In this document: positions 1 through 12,138 of the stretch, piece after piece | Numbering within the stretch: the stretch's first letter is position 1 | Layout: the number at the start of each line of letters is the position of its first letter | Source of the DNA: an uncultured Clostridiaceae bacterium | Lineage (GTDB): Bacteria; Bacillota; Clostridia; TANB77; CAG-508 | Assembly: GCA_948356915.1 (NCBI GenBank) | Contig: CAOJCG010000001.1 | Coordinates: 210,599-274,598, forward strand | Direction: 5' to 3' | DNA length: 64,000 bases | Notes under the pieces: model-generated | What the model saw: only the letters and a program-made list of their open reading frames with translations | Databases searched by the model: none | Told to the model about the DNA's origin: nothing | Translations under genes and position numbers: made by a program

Positions 1-939
1 TTCTTCTATATATGTGTGTACATTATATTCTTCATCTTTTACTGCTATTCTATAATGAGTGTCATTTTTCATTATTGCATTTTTGCTTGCAGATAATAAG
101 CTATCACTTACTATTAATGATACTTTTTCTTCCGTATTTTCTATTGTTTTTCCTTCTTTCCATTCACTTTTTGCTGTTATTGTTTTATTATCTGTTTCTA
201 ATATGTTTAATTCTTGTGTATATTTTTGCCATGTTTCTCCATCATCTAAACTATAATAGTTTATTAAATTTTCATTATTAGGGTATTCTATATTTATTGT
301 TTTTGTAGTTCCATCTCCTAAAGTATCTATATTTGATACTATTATATTTGGTTTCTTTGAGGCTACTAATGTATGCAATTCTTCTTTTTCTTTTCCTACT
401 AGCTTTACTCTTATTTGATAGGCTTCTCCTTCGCTTAAGGTTCTATCTAATGCTACTTTTTCTCTTCCTTTACACTCAAGTTTTATATCACTTCCTGTTA
501 TTTTTTCTATTCCATGTTTGTTTTCTATTGTTATTAAAACACCGTATTTCCCTTCATTTTGAGACATTATTTCGTATTTTGCTTTTGTTACTATTTTCTC
601 AACACTTGCTATTGTCAAATCATTATTTATCGTAACATAATATTCATTATATTTAACTTCTCCTGTTGTTTCGTTTAAGTCATAGCCTTTTTCCTTAAGT
701 TTTTCTTTTACATCTAAAATAGTTGCTTCCCTTTGTTCTGCTTCCATAACTTGCGTCTTTGTTTCATCTATTATACCTTGTATTTGCGTTTCTATTTGTG
801 TTTGTTTTAATTCTTCTATTCTATTTTTAGCTATTTCTATTATTCCAATTTTTTGTATGGTAATAACTCCTATAATTATAATTAATACTATTATAATAAA
901 TATTATACTATTGCTTATAGTCTTCTTTTTATCCATCAT
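1..939 (-). CDS. Secreted/membrane-anchored protein with an N-terminal hydrophobic helix, partial (runs off window edge); MMDKKKTISNSIIFIIIVLIIIIGVITIQKIGIIEIAKNRIEELK...
   Basis: Own reverse-strand translation, open from ATG at 939 to the window edge; AGAGGTAG RBS upstream. Missing from the ORF track because no stop is in the window. Confidence 0.75.
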   Translation of the reverse strand, partial: MMDKKKTISNSIIFIIIVLIIIIGVITIQKIGIIEIAKNRIEELKQTQIETQIQGIIDETKTQVMEAEQREATILDVKEKLKEKGYDLNETTGEVKYNEYYVTINNDLTIASVEKIVTKAKYEIMSQNEGKYGVLITIENKHGIEKITGSDIKLECKGREKVALDRTLSEGEAYQIRVKLVGKEKEELHTLVASKKPNIIVSNIDTLGDGTTKTINIEYPNNENLINYYSLDDGETWQKYTQELNILETDNKTITAKSEWKEGKTIENTEEKVSLIVSDSLLSASKNAIMKNDTHYRIAVKDEEYNVHTYIEE

Positions 940-1033
940 TCTACCTCTTTTGTTTTTTTCTTTATTTTATACTTAATAATTTTTACTGTCAATAAGTTTA
1001 CTAAATAATATATTTTTTTACTATCGAACAAAA

Positions 1034-1115
1034 GTGGCTTTGCCATACGGGTCGCTTGATAAGGCGGCGACCACTACAACGTGAAATGTATTAATAAAAG
1101 TCGATTTTTCCTGTA
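1034..1115. repeat. Interspersed repeat: GTGGCTTTGCCATACGGGTCGC...GGCGACCACTACAACGTGAAATGTATT
   Basis: Shares CTACAACGTGAAATGTATT and GGCGACC with the copy at 41739-41800. Confidence 0.7.
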
Positions 1116-1157
1116 CAACAAAAACAGGCTAGTTTGCCTGCTTTTGTTGCACTTATT

Positions 1158-4100
1158 TTAGTCTGGTAGTTCACCTTTGCTTATTAGTTTATAGAATTCA
1201 TTTAAATCTGTTGCTCTTATTTTTCCGTCTCCGTAATTTTTTGCTAAGTCTATTGCTCTTAGTTTTATTGGATCTGTTATTGGCTTTTTACCTGACTTTC
1301 ACCTGTTTTACTATCTATTTTATTTATTACTAAAGTATATGGCTTAGTATTTGTTAAAACACCTCCACTTCCTCCTTTGTCAATAGTGTTTCCTACTGCA
1401 AATGATATGAACTGTTTCTTACTTGTAAGTATTTGTACATCTTCTGTAATAGTTAGTATTTTGGAATCACTAATTATTAATTTGTCTTCACTATTTTGAA
1501 GCGTTACTTGATATCTAACTGGCTCTTTTAAGCCTTTATATCCTTCTGGTGCTTTGTTTTCTTCTAGCTCAAATATATATGTTCCTGGTTCCGTTGGCAT
1601 TTGGGCTCCATCTTTTATTAATATTCCTAAGTCATTTGTTTGCGCATTTTGAATTACTGGCTCTCTTATTTCAGTCACTTGTATACTACCATCGTCATTT
1701 GTTTTATGGTATTTTCTAATCATATATAAGCTAAAGGTTGCTGGATTATTTGTTATCATTGTATTATTTTCTTTATCTACTTTATTTATTACTATGTCGT
1801 ATAAACCTTCTTTTAGTTCATTTATTGGCATTAATACAACTTCTCCTGTTTCTTGTTTTAGCTCATATCCAACATTTGAATCATATTGTCTTAATTCTTT
1901 TGAGCCTTTGTCTCTGTAAAATTCTAAATATTTTATCTCAAAGTCTTGTTTATATTGTTCTGGTGCTGATATTTCTTTTATTTCAACTTTTATACGTCCA
2001 TAACCTTCTATGTCTTTTATTTCTATTATACCATCACTATTAGTTGTTTCTGTTTTTCTAATAACTAATTCTTTTCCAAATTCTTGTGTTATTTTTATAT
2101 CAAATTGTACTCCTTCTATGAATTTTGGATAGTCTGGATCAGCTTCATGATGTTTTTCTATTTTTATTGTATATGGTAGGTCTTCATTTATTACTTGTAG
2201 TTTTATTAATTTGTTTGGAAGTTTGCCTTCTTCTGCTTTGTTTGCATGTAATATGTTATTTCCTTTAACAACAATAGTTTCTATGTATATTTTTTCTTCT
2301 TCATCCTTTTCAGATCTTACTAGTATATACATAGGGTCTTCTATCTTTTTATATCCTTTCGGTGCTTCTTCTTCTCTTAACATATATTTATATGTCCCAG
2401 CTACTTGTGGCATTTTTAGTTTAACTACTTCTGCTCTACCAAGTTCATCTGTAATAATTTCAGTATCAGTATTTTTGTCTAAATCTGTTAATATAAATTT
2501 AGCTTCTGTAGTTGTTATTTGTTCTAATTTAGTGTCTACTTTTCTTAAGTCTATTCCAAATTCGTCTTCTTCTATTGTTATGTCATCATCATTATCATCA
2601 TCATTTCCAGATTCCTCCTTTGTATTTAGAACTATCATGTTCATTACATTTTGAGACGTTTTTCCTACTTTTACTTCTTCAGAATTTTTTGCAACTGCAC
2701 TTTCTATTATTATTTCTTGGTTTTCATTTTCAATAAATGTTACCTCTATTTCTATCTCTTCAGCAATTCCTTTGTAACCTTTAGGAGCCTTTAATTCTGT
2801 TAAATAATATGTGTATTTTCCTGGTTTATTTGGCGTTTTTAGTCCATTTACTACTATTCTACCATTTGAATCAGTTGTATCTTCTACTATTATATCTCTT
2901 ACAGATGTTTTTTCTACTGTTTCTGTCACTTCTCCTGTTTGGTCATTTATTTCTTGTTTTACTGTTTCGAATGTTTCAAGCATTTCTAGTTTAATTTTTG
3001 CAGGTTTTTCTATTAGTTTTCCATTTTTTGCATCTACTTTATTTATTACAATATCATATTTTCCTGCAATCATCTCATCTACTGCTCTTAGGCCTACTAT
3101 TGTGAAATCCTCATTAAATGTACACTCTAAGTCTGAAGATATTAATTCTATTTTCTGTGTAGTTTCACTTCTTGTAAATCTAGCTGTTCTTACTACTTCA
3201 TCTAGTTTATATCCTTCTGGTGCTTGCAATTCTTTTATACTAACTTCTATTTCTCCATATCCACTAAAGTATGGACTTATTATTATTCCTTCTTCATTTG
3301 TTATATCTGTCCATGTTGTTACTGCTTTTCCATATTCTTGAGTTACTGTTATTTCATATTTTGCCCCTGGTATTAAATATGGATAACCTTCTGCTTTATT
3401 TGCTTTACCTATTTGAATCTGATAATCTTTAGGTAGTATTTCTTCTTTGTTGTTTATTTCTAACTGAAGGATTTTTGAGCCTATTCCTGTTGGTACTTGA
3501 ATGCTCATATCAGTAAAACTTGTTTCTCCTGTTACTACTCTTTTTGTTATAGTTTTTTCTGAAGGTTCTTTTATATTAACATCATCTTTGTTACTTAATA
3601 CCTTACATGCTTTTATACTTCCATTTATGTCATACTTAACACTTAATATTATATCATCTAATTTATTGTATCCTTCTAGTTTTTCTTCTGATATTGTATA
3701 TATTACTGTTTTTCCTACATATGGGTAACTTATATCCATCTTAGTATATCCATTTTGGTCTGTTGCACTTAGCTCTTCATTATATGTATTAGTAACTTCT
3801 GATTGTTCATTTAAAACAGCTCCCGTTATATTAAATTTCGCATTTGGTAATCTTTCTCCTGTCACACTATCTACCTTTGTTATTTCAAAATTAACTTGTG
3901 GGTCATTTAATATTTTTACTGTTATTACCTTATTGATAGAGTCACATTCTACATCAAAACCTGCTTCATCTATTGTAGTTAATGTAACTGGTTTTTCTAA
4001 GTTTCCATCTACTACATCAAAATGCGCATTTATTATTACTGTTCCTGATGTTTGGTTATTACCATATATATATCCTACTGCTGTTTCTAATTGCCTAAAT

Positions 4101-7100
4101 TTAATTTTAACATTTCCTTCTGCTGTTATTTTATTTAGCTTTGTAGCTCCTCTTTCAAATATAGTTGTATTTCCAGCTATTTTACTTGTTAAGTTATTCG
4201 TAGTTCCTATTGTTGCTCTATTTTGTGCATCTTGTTCATCTATAACTTGTATTTCAAATATAGAACCATTTATTCTATTTAATGTTTGTGAATCTTCAGT
4301 TATTATTTTTACACTATATTCTTGGTTTTCTGTACCATTTCCTATAGTAACTACCATATGTCTTTTGTTCTTTATGGTTTCTTTTGCTCTAAATGAGTCA
4401 TCTTCCATTTTTATTATATTTCCAAAACTATCAAATTTTACAGTTACTGTTATTGGAGTAATTACATCATATCCTACAGGTGCTTGTGTTTCTGTAAATG
4501 TATATTTTATTGTTTTATTTTGTTTTGATACACCTAAGTCAAAATACAATAATCCATTTATATCTGTTGTGTTATTTGAAGAAGTTGTTACTATTTTTTT
4601 AGTACCTTCTATTACATTTCCTGTATTATCTATTTCCTCTTCTGTTATTTCAAATTGCGCTCCTTGTAATTCATTTTCTGAGTTTATATCATTCTTTTGC
4701 ATTGTAAGTTCTAATTTAGTTTCGTTTTTAAAGGTTACTGTTATTATTCCATGTTCTTCATCAACCTCAACTTTAGCATATTCAGGGTTTGAGTTGTTTT
4801 TAGTTTCTAATTTATATTCTGCTGTTCCTTTTTGTATTTTTATAGTTGCTGAATTATTGTTATCAGCTCTATATCCTGTAGCTATTGTATTTTCTGCAAT
4901 ATTTATTGTTATTTCTCCATTTTGAGTTTGATTTGTAATTTTTGCTATACCATTTACATCTGTAGTTAAAGGTCCTTTATTTTCTCCATTTATAGTTACA
5001 TTATATTTAGTTCCTTGTATTCCTAATCCTTCATAGTTCCTATCTTCATTTTTAACTATTAGGTCATATGTATTATCGTTTGGAACTGATAATAAAATGT
5101 GTACAGGTGTATAATTTACATATTTTATTTGTTTATTTGTTGCTACTTCTACCTTTACATTACTTGGGTTGCTTATTACATCATATAAGTATATAGTTCC
5201 ATCTGAATTATATGTTACTTTTATTTCTACATCTTGTATTTTTCTATAGCTTGGTGCTGCTTCTATTTCTGATATTATGTATGTCACAACTCTATTTTTT
5301 TCTGTTGTTTCTTTAAAATTATCTATTACGTCTACTGCTGTTCCATCTGAATTTGTTACTATATTATCTTTTATAACATCTACTTTTCCTGTTTCTTTTG
5401 CTGTTACTTTAAATTTTACATTAGACATTTTATTTTTATTTAAATCATCATATTTGTAAATTCCTACTTTAACATCTTTTGGTGTATTTGTAATATTTAA
5501 TTTTACTTCTTTTGTTCCTATATGTTTGTTTGGATGTATTGTACATACATTTTCACCTTCTATTAGGCTATAATCTTCTAATTTTCCATTACTATTAAAA
5601 TGTACTTTAAACCTTATTGTACAGTTGTTTTCATTGTAACCTGCAATTATATTTGTTTGTCTTACTGTATATATTACATCTTCATTTGGATACACTGTTC
5701 CTATATAAGTTTGCATAATTCCATGTATATCTGTTGTAATTCCCCCTGTTGCTACATCTCCTTTATTATTTTCTATTGCAAATGTCGCACCTGAAAGTTT
5801 CAATGTTTCATAGAATTTATCTGATAGTTCTATGCTTATATCAAACCTTGGTTTATTTTTAATATTTGCTTCTAGATCAATTTTGTTTATACTGTTTACA
5901 GCTTCATCCACTGGTGCAATTTTTATAAGTTCAAAATATTCGCTTTTGCTCTCTACATTTCTTATACTTCCGTTATTGTTAAACTCTACTAATATATCCA
6001 TATTTTCTATTGGTATATATCCTGCTGGCACTGCTGTTTCAGATAATGTATATTTTACTGTTTTTCCTGCATATACTTTTCCCATTTCACCTTTTGTTCC
6101 TGAAGCTACTGATAAGCTTGCTCCATTGTTAGATAGTACGTCAAATGCTGCATTTAGTTTTTGATTACTATCATAGTAATCTACTTTATTTAATTTTATA
6201 TTAAATTTTTTAGAGTATCTAATTGTGACTTGTATATTGTTGTTTTCCCAACTTATATTTATAGCATTTATTGTTTTTACTTGTCCTAAATCATCATATT
6301 CAACATCTATTGTTGCTAACAAATATTGTGTTGAATTTGAAATATATCTTGGCAAATATGTTTGATATTGAACTGGTACATTTGGTTCTGCATTTTCATA
6401 TATATAAAATCTTCTTACTCTATTATCTTTATTTGTATTTTTGTTTTCTATAAATGAATCTACTTCTGTAGGTGCTACTGCTACTCTTTGTGCTTCTTCT
6501 ACTGAATTTATATTACTATTTGTTATGTAATTTGCTTTATATGTTACACCATAGTATTCATTACCAGTATATGTATGCGTGTAATCATAATGTGGCACAA
6601 AACGTGGATTTATATATCCTGCACTTACTATTTTTAACCTATCTAATACTAAACCTAGGTAATATTCTTCTGTTTGCTCTGCTGTATTCATTGCTATTTT
6701 TTCTTGTTCTTCTATACTAAGTTGTCTTTTAGTATTCTAGAAGTTATTTTAAAGTTTACTTTTGGTATTACTATATTATTGTCTTCTTCATCTACTTTTA
6801 GTATATTTAATTTAAGTTCTGGGTTGCTTTTGAATTTTAAATATAGCTTAAAGTTATCTTCTGGATCATTAATTGTTGGTGCTGTTACTTCTAGTACATC
6901 GCTTCTTTTTGTAATATTACTTCCTATAATATAACCGCATTCATTAAATTCTACATCTATTATTGCTTCTATTCCTAGTGTTTGATACCTTGCTGATGGG
7001 CTTATTTCTGTAATAGTGTAAGTTACATGTCTATTGTATCCGCTTTTATCTAATTTTGATATAGCTATTCCGTTTGAATCAGTTATTATTTCTTCTGCTT

Positions 7101-10100
7101 TTGTATTTATATTAGATTCCACTTTATATTTTGTTCCTGCAAGTTTTATATTATTGTCTCTTCTGTCTACATTTTCAATGTTTAATTGTACTTCTGGGTA
7201 GCTTCTTACAATAATATTTACTATACCTTTATCATTTCCGTTATATCCTCTATCTTGCTCACTAGATGGTCTTGTTACTGTTACTTCTATAAAGTCTACA
7301 TATTTATTTACTTCTCTAATATTTTGGTATTTGTTATATTTCTATTTTCATCAAATGTAACTTGTATTTGGAAATCTCCTATACTTGCATAGCCTTCTCC
7401 AGTAACTAATTGTTTAACTGTATATGTTTTAGCCAAATCTGTTTCAAATTTTCCTAATGTTACAGAATCTTCACCTACACTATTTGTTAACATTTCTTGC
7501 TTTTCATCGTCTGCCACACTAATTTCAAATTTTGCATTTGGTATATTTGTTTCATTGTGGAAATATGCTACATTTTTCATAGTAAATGGTACTTTTGGCT
7601 CTGCATCAATTATTATGCTTATTTCTTTTTCATTTATTAATACCTTATGTACTGCATTTGTTTGTTCATCTAATGCTATTACATTGCCCGCACTATCATA
7701 TGTTAGTTTTATTTTTTGTTCTGGCACTTCCATGTAATTTTTTATTTCATTTGCATTTGTTTTATTGTATATGTTTGTATTCCATTTGGTATTACATATC
7801 CGACTTCTAACCTTGTAGTTCCTGTTGCTGGTAAATTTACACTTGGTGTTATTTTATATTTAAAGTTTGTAAGTTCTTTACTGCTTAATTTATCTTGTGT
7901 TTTTATATTTACTATTAGTGGGTCACATGTATCTATATTTACTAATATGTCTATATCATTTCCTTGTATAGTGTTTACCTGATTAATATTCCATATTTCT
8001 CCGAATCCACTTTGTGTTTGGTTTGCAAGTATTGTTTCATTTGCTTTTACATTTCCATTTAAGTCAAATACTATTTTTGTTTCTATTGGATTTACTAATT
8101 TTTCGTAATAATCTGCTACTTGAATTGTGTCCATTGTATATATTACAACATAATCATCTATTTTGTAGTTTGCTCCTATTGTTCCATTTGCTTTTCCATC
8201 TTCACCTGTTGGTCATATGTTCTTTTGTGCACCTTCACTTGTAGATACACTAAATACACAGCCTTGTACTGGACTTAAAAATTTTGCGTCTTGTGCTTTT
8301 AGTCCAATTTTAAATGTATCTGCTTCATAATCAGTTAATTGTAATGTAACATTTAGTTTGTAGCTTCCATCACCCGTAACTATTGGCTGAGTACTTATAA
8401 TTTCTGCTCTTGGCTCACTATAACCACTTTCTTCTAATTTACATGTTACTAATCCTTCATTTGCAGAAGTTATTGTTATTACTTCTGTATAATTATTTAT
8501 ATTATATCCTATTGGTGCTTCTTTTTCTGTTATTTCTATTGTTGTTCCTTCTGTTACTAGTATTCCTTCTAGTTCTACATTATCTGTTATATTTATATTT
8601 TTTCTTATTAGTTTTGTTCCGTCTGGTCTTATTACAATTATGTCATATTTTGCTCCTGGCAATTTTTCTTTATTCTTATTTACTTTTTGTAAATCTATTG
8701 AAAAGTTTCCTACATCATCAAAATTCGTAAATAAGTCTAGGTACACATCGTTTTCATATGCTACATCTGTTTCTCTAGAACTAAATGTTCTTGATTTTAC
8801 AAGTCTATTTCCCCATGTTGCTTCTACATTTGTAATTTCTACTACTCCTGTTTCTTTATTTAACCTAAATGTTAGCTTTACTGTTATATTTGTATTAGGT
8901 ATTACGTTTCCTTCATCATCTATTTCGTTTATTTCTAAGTAATCTACTCTTTCTCCATTATTTAGCTCATTACCTTTTACTTTTATTCCTAATTGTTCAA
9001 AATATCCATTTTGGTCTGTTATATAGTAGTCTCTTTGGCTTACTACATTTCCATCTTCGTCTAATATGTCACGCACTTCATCTAATTTTTTTCCATCTGC
9101 TCTTAATAATGTGTCTGAACTTAGTTTTACTTTTGTTCCTTCTATTAAGAAATCATTTGTGTCCATTTTATTTATGTATAAATTTAGTATTGTGTTTGCA
9201 CCTGTTTTAGTAGTATTTATATCATGATAAATAATATCATTTTCTACTTTTTCTGTTCCTATGTATTGATTATTTGTTGGGTCATATACATTTGGACCAC
9301 TATTTATTATATTGTATCCGTTGTCTGACTTTTCTAATTCTATTATTTGAGTTGTTGGTGTTTTAATATATCCTTTTTCTGTTGCTGTTTGAGTAACCTT
9401 TATCGTAATATTTTGTCCTCCACCAACTATTCTTGTTATGTAGTTACCACTTGCATTTGTTAGTTTTCCTGATAAATATTTTACTTCTTCCCCATCTGCT
9501 TCCATTAATATGCTGTATTTTCCATTAGCTAAGCCTTTATTAGTGCTTTCATCTAATAAAGATATTTTAAAATTATATGAATATGTAGGGTCTACGTCTA
9601 AGCTTAGTTCTACTTTTGCAGTGTCATATACAATTTCTTCTTCATGTTCTTGCTCAAAGCTTACATTTAATGTTGGTACTGTTTGGCTTATTTTGTTTGC
9701 TAAAACTATATGTCTATTTCCATTATATTGCACCTTTATTACTCCTAGCTGTGGTATAGCCTGTTCTATATAGCCACTTGGGACTCCCTTTACTAAACTA
9801 ATTTCATATTCATAGGTTCCTGCATTTTCATTTGGAAGTATGAAATTTGCTATACCTTCCCTATTTGTTTCACCATATATTTTGCTTTCACTACCTACTT
9901 TATTTATTGCTAGTGCCACTCTTCCAATGTTTACATCTTTTTCGTTTTCATCTATTAAATGTACTTGAATTCTATTTTGTTCACTTGTCAATTTGCTTTT
10001 TAAGTTTACTATTACTGTGTTATTGTCACTATCTGCTATAGCCTCTAATTCTACTGGTGTTTTATTCGATATGTATTGTACTGTTCCATTTTTTCTTAAG

Positions 10101-11146
10101 AAAGTTATATCTTTTACAATTCTATCTTTCATATATCCTGCTCTTGGACTTACTTCTGTTATTTTTAGGTTTATATACCCAGTTCCTGGAATACTTATAT
10201 TTATTTGTCCATTATCATCTGTTATATATGAACTTAGTAGTGTTTTCACTTGATCTCCTGCTGTTGTTGTTCTTGTAACTAATATGTCGTATATTGCTCC
10301 AAATAATTTTTCATCACTATACTCATCACTCAAGTTTATAGTTAGATTGAACTCATCTTCTTTTAATGGTGAATTTCCAACTATTACTTTTGTTTTTGCT
10401 CTATTTATTAGCTCTGTTTTAACATCTTCATTATATATATGGTCTATTTTTGTTACTTTTCCATTTTCAAATGTTACTATTAGTATAACAACTCCCATAC
10501 TGTCATATCCTTCTTGCTCAGTCATTTGTGTTAATACATATTGGTACGAACCATCTTTTGTCATTACTGCTGGTTTGAATGTTAGTTTTCCATTCTCCCC
10601 CGATGTTCCATACAATGCTTCCATTTCATATTTACTATTTAATTTTGGTTGTATTAACCTATATTCAATATTTCCTAATTTAATATTAGAGTCTGCTAAG
10701 TCTATAGTTTCTACTTCCATAGTGTATGTTTCTACTAATATTGGCAATAAAACTGTTACATTTCTTTCTATTACATAAATTTCTGGTGCTCTATTATCAG
10801 ATTCTGCCCATATTGTTCCTACCCCTTTAGGATCATTATGCACTATAACAGTAGTTGCCCCTGTCTCTTGGTAACCAAATTGATTAACTATTGGTTTTAT
10901 TTCAAATTTAATGTCTCCTAATGTTTTTAAATTGTCTATTAATATTCTTCCTTTTTTATCTGTTTCTAATGTTTCGTCAAATATTGTTTCTATTATATCG
11001 TTTCCATTTTCATCTTGACCTACTACTGTTGTTTCTATTACTTTTATTTTCATTTCTTCTATAGGTACGCTATCACTTTTTTCACTAACAGCCTTTATAG
11101 TTAGACTATATTTATTGCATATTACATATGTAGGTGATTTTTCCAT
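1158..11146 (-). pseudogene. Giant Cna_B/SpaA (prealbumin-like) repeat surface protein, broken into five ORFs by one in-frame TGA and frame slips
   Basis: ORFs 8213-11146, 7742-8134, 7308-7733, 6712-7122 and 1277-6691 are collinear and share repeated motifs (TYTIxE, AxxGYxxI, GAKYDIxI, VxxxxxGxxxxI). Translation between ORFs continues the same fold in shifted frames. True C-terminus ...GKKPITDPIKLRAIDLAKNYGDGKIRATDLNEFYKLISKGELPD ends at 1158. Confidence 0.8.
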
Positions 11147-11303
11147 TTCATATGTATGGTTTTGTAAGTTTATATCTGTATATTCTACATATTTTATATT
11201 TATATTATAATTAGTTTACAAAAAGCTATCTTTTTCGACTTTTGTCAGCGGATAGTAGACTTTGCGTTTTTCTTATATTAAAATAAAATTAAGTTTTACA
11301 TTA

Positions 11304-11334
11304 TAAAGGGTTGCTTTTTAGTAGCAACCCTTTA
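11304..11334. terminator. Hairpin TAAAGGGTTGCT-TTTTA-GTAGCAACCCTTTA
   Basis: Near-perfect inverted repeat in intergenic DNA. Confidence 0.6.
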
Positions 11335-11439
11335 AATTTACTTTTTGTATCTATTTATTAAGAAATCTATAATATCAATAATTTCTATAGCTTGTATTCT
11401 TTAGTGTATATATTTTATTCTTTTAATTTCACTTTATTT

Positions 11440-11683
11440 TTATTGTAATTCATTTTTTACTGTTTGTATCTCTGTTACAGTTGCTTGTCCCGCTGGTTTA
11501 TAGTATCCTTTTGCTCCAGCTACTTTAAATAGTTCATATTGAAAGCTCTCATCATTATTTCTTATTTGTTGAATAGTTTGCCTTAGTCCGTATATTTTCC
11601 GTTTCCGATATAGCCATTTGATATGTTGTAAGACTTGCTTTTACACTACTTAAAATATCATTTACCATTGTTTTTTCATCCAT
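11440..11683 (-). CDS. CotF-like spore coat protein, requires +1 shift at CGG 11588-11590
   Basis: MDEKTMVNDILSSVKASLTTYQMAISETENI-(C)-GLRQTIQQIRNNDESFQYELFKVAGAKGYYKPAGQATVTEIQTVKNELQ; GGGGTGA RBS. Adjacent to a small CotF-associated gene. Confidence 0.8.
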
Positions 11684-11822
11684 ATATTTCACCCCTTTTT
11701 TCATTGTCCATTGGAGACGTTTCATTTTTTGTATAACATCACTTTAGTATAACGCTTATTTTTTATTTTAATATTCCTTTTTTGGTGTAATGTACCCTTT
11801 TTTGAAACTTTATTTTATAGTT

Positions 11823-12011
11823 TTAGTTATTTAAAAATGACATTAACTTTTGTTTTGTGTTTAGCGCATCTTGTGCCGATTTTGTGAACATTTGCTTTAT
11901 TTGAGGGTCTACTGCTTGTGATGCATAAGTATTTAATTTTTGATATGAGGTTTCATTAGCTCCTATTAAATGTCGTAAGTTTTGTAATTCTACTTGCGTT
12001 AAGTTCGCCAT
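11823..12011 (-). CDS. Small spore-coat-associated protein (partner of CotF-like gene)
   Basis: MANLTQVELQNLRHLIGANETSYQKLNTYASQAVDPQIKQMFTKSAQDALNTKQKLMSFLNN. Confidence 0.65.
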   Translation of the reverse strand: MANLTQVELQNLRHLIGANETSYQKLNTYASQAVDPQIKQMFTKSAQDALNTKQKLMSFLNN

Positions 12012-12138
12012 ATTTATCCTTCCTTTCCTTTTTTCGCATTTTACTTTTATTATGAACTTATTTTTTATTTTTATACAGAAAATAATTTTTCCTATTCAAC
12101 GAAAAAAGGTGGATAATCCACCCTTGTTCGTTAAATTT

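Noticed and set aside
8213-8215. Genome-wide UGA recoding (Trp or Gly)
   Set aside because: TGA serves as a normal stop in other genes here (e.g. 28394, 48206) and TGG is used for Trp throughout; only one in-frame TGA was seen.
12-11000. Plus-strand ORFs antisense to the adhesin (e.g. 1738-2043, 3933-4925, 10284-10778)
   Set aside because: Leu/Phe/Ser/Ile-rich translations mirroring the antisense of an A-rich gene; no RBS or recognisable domains.
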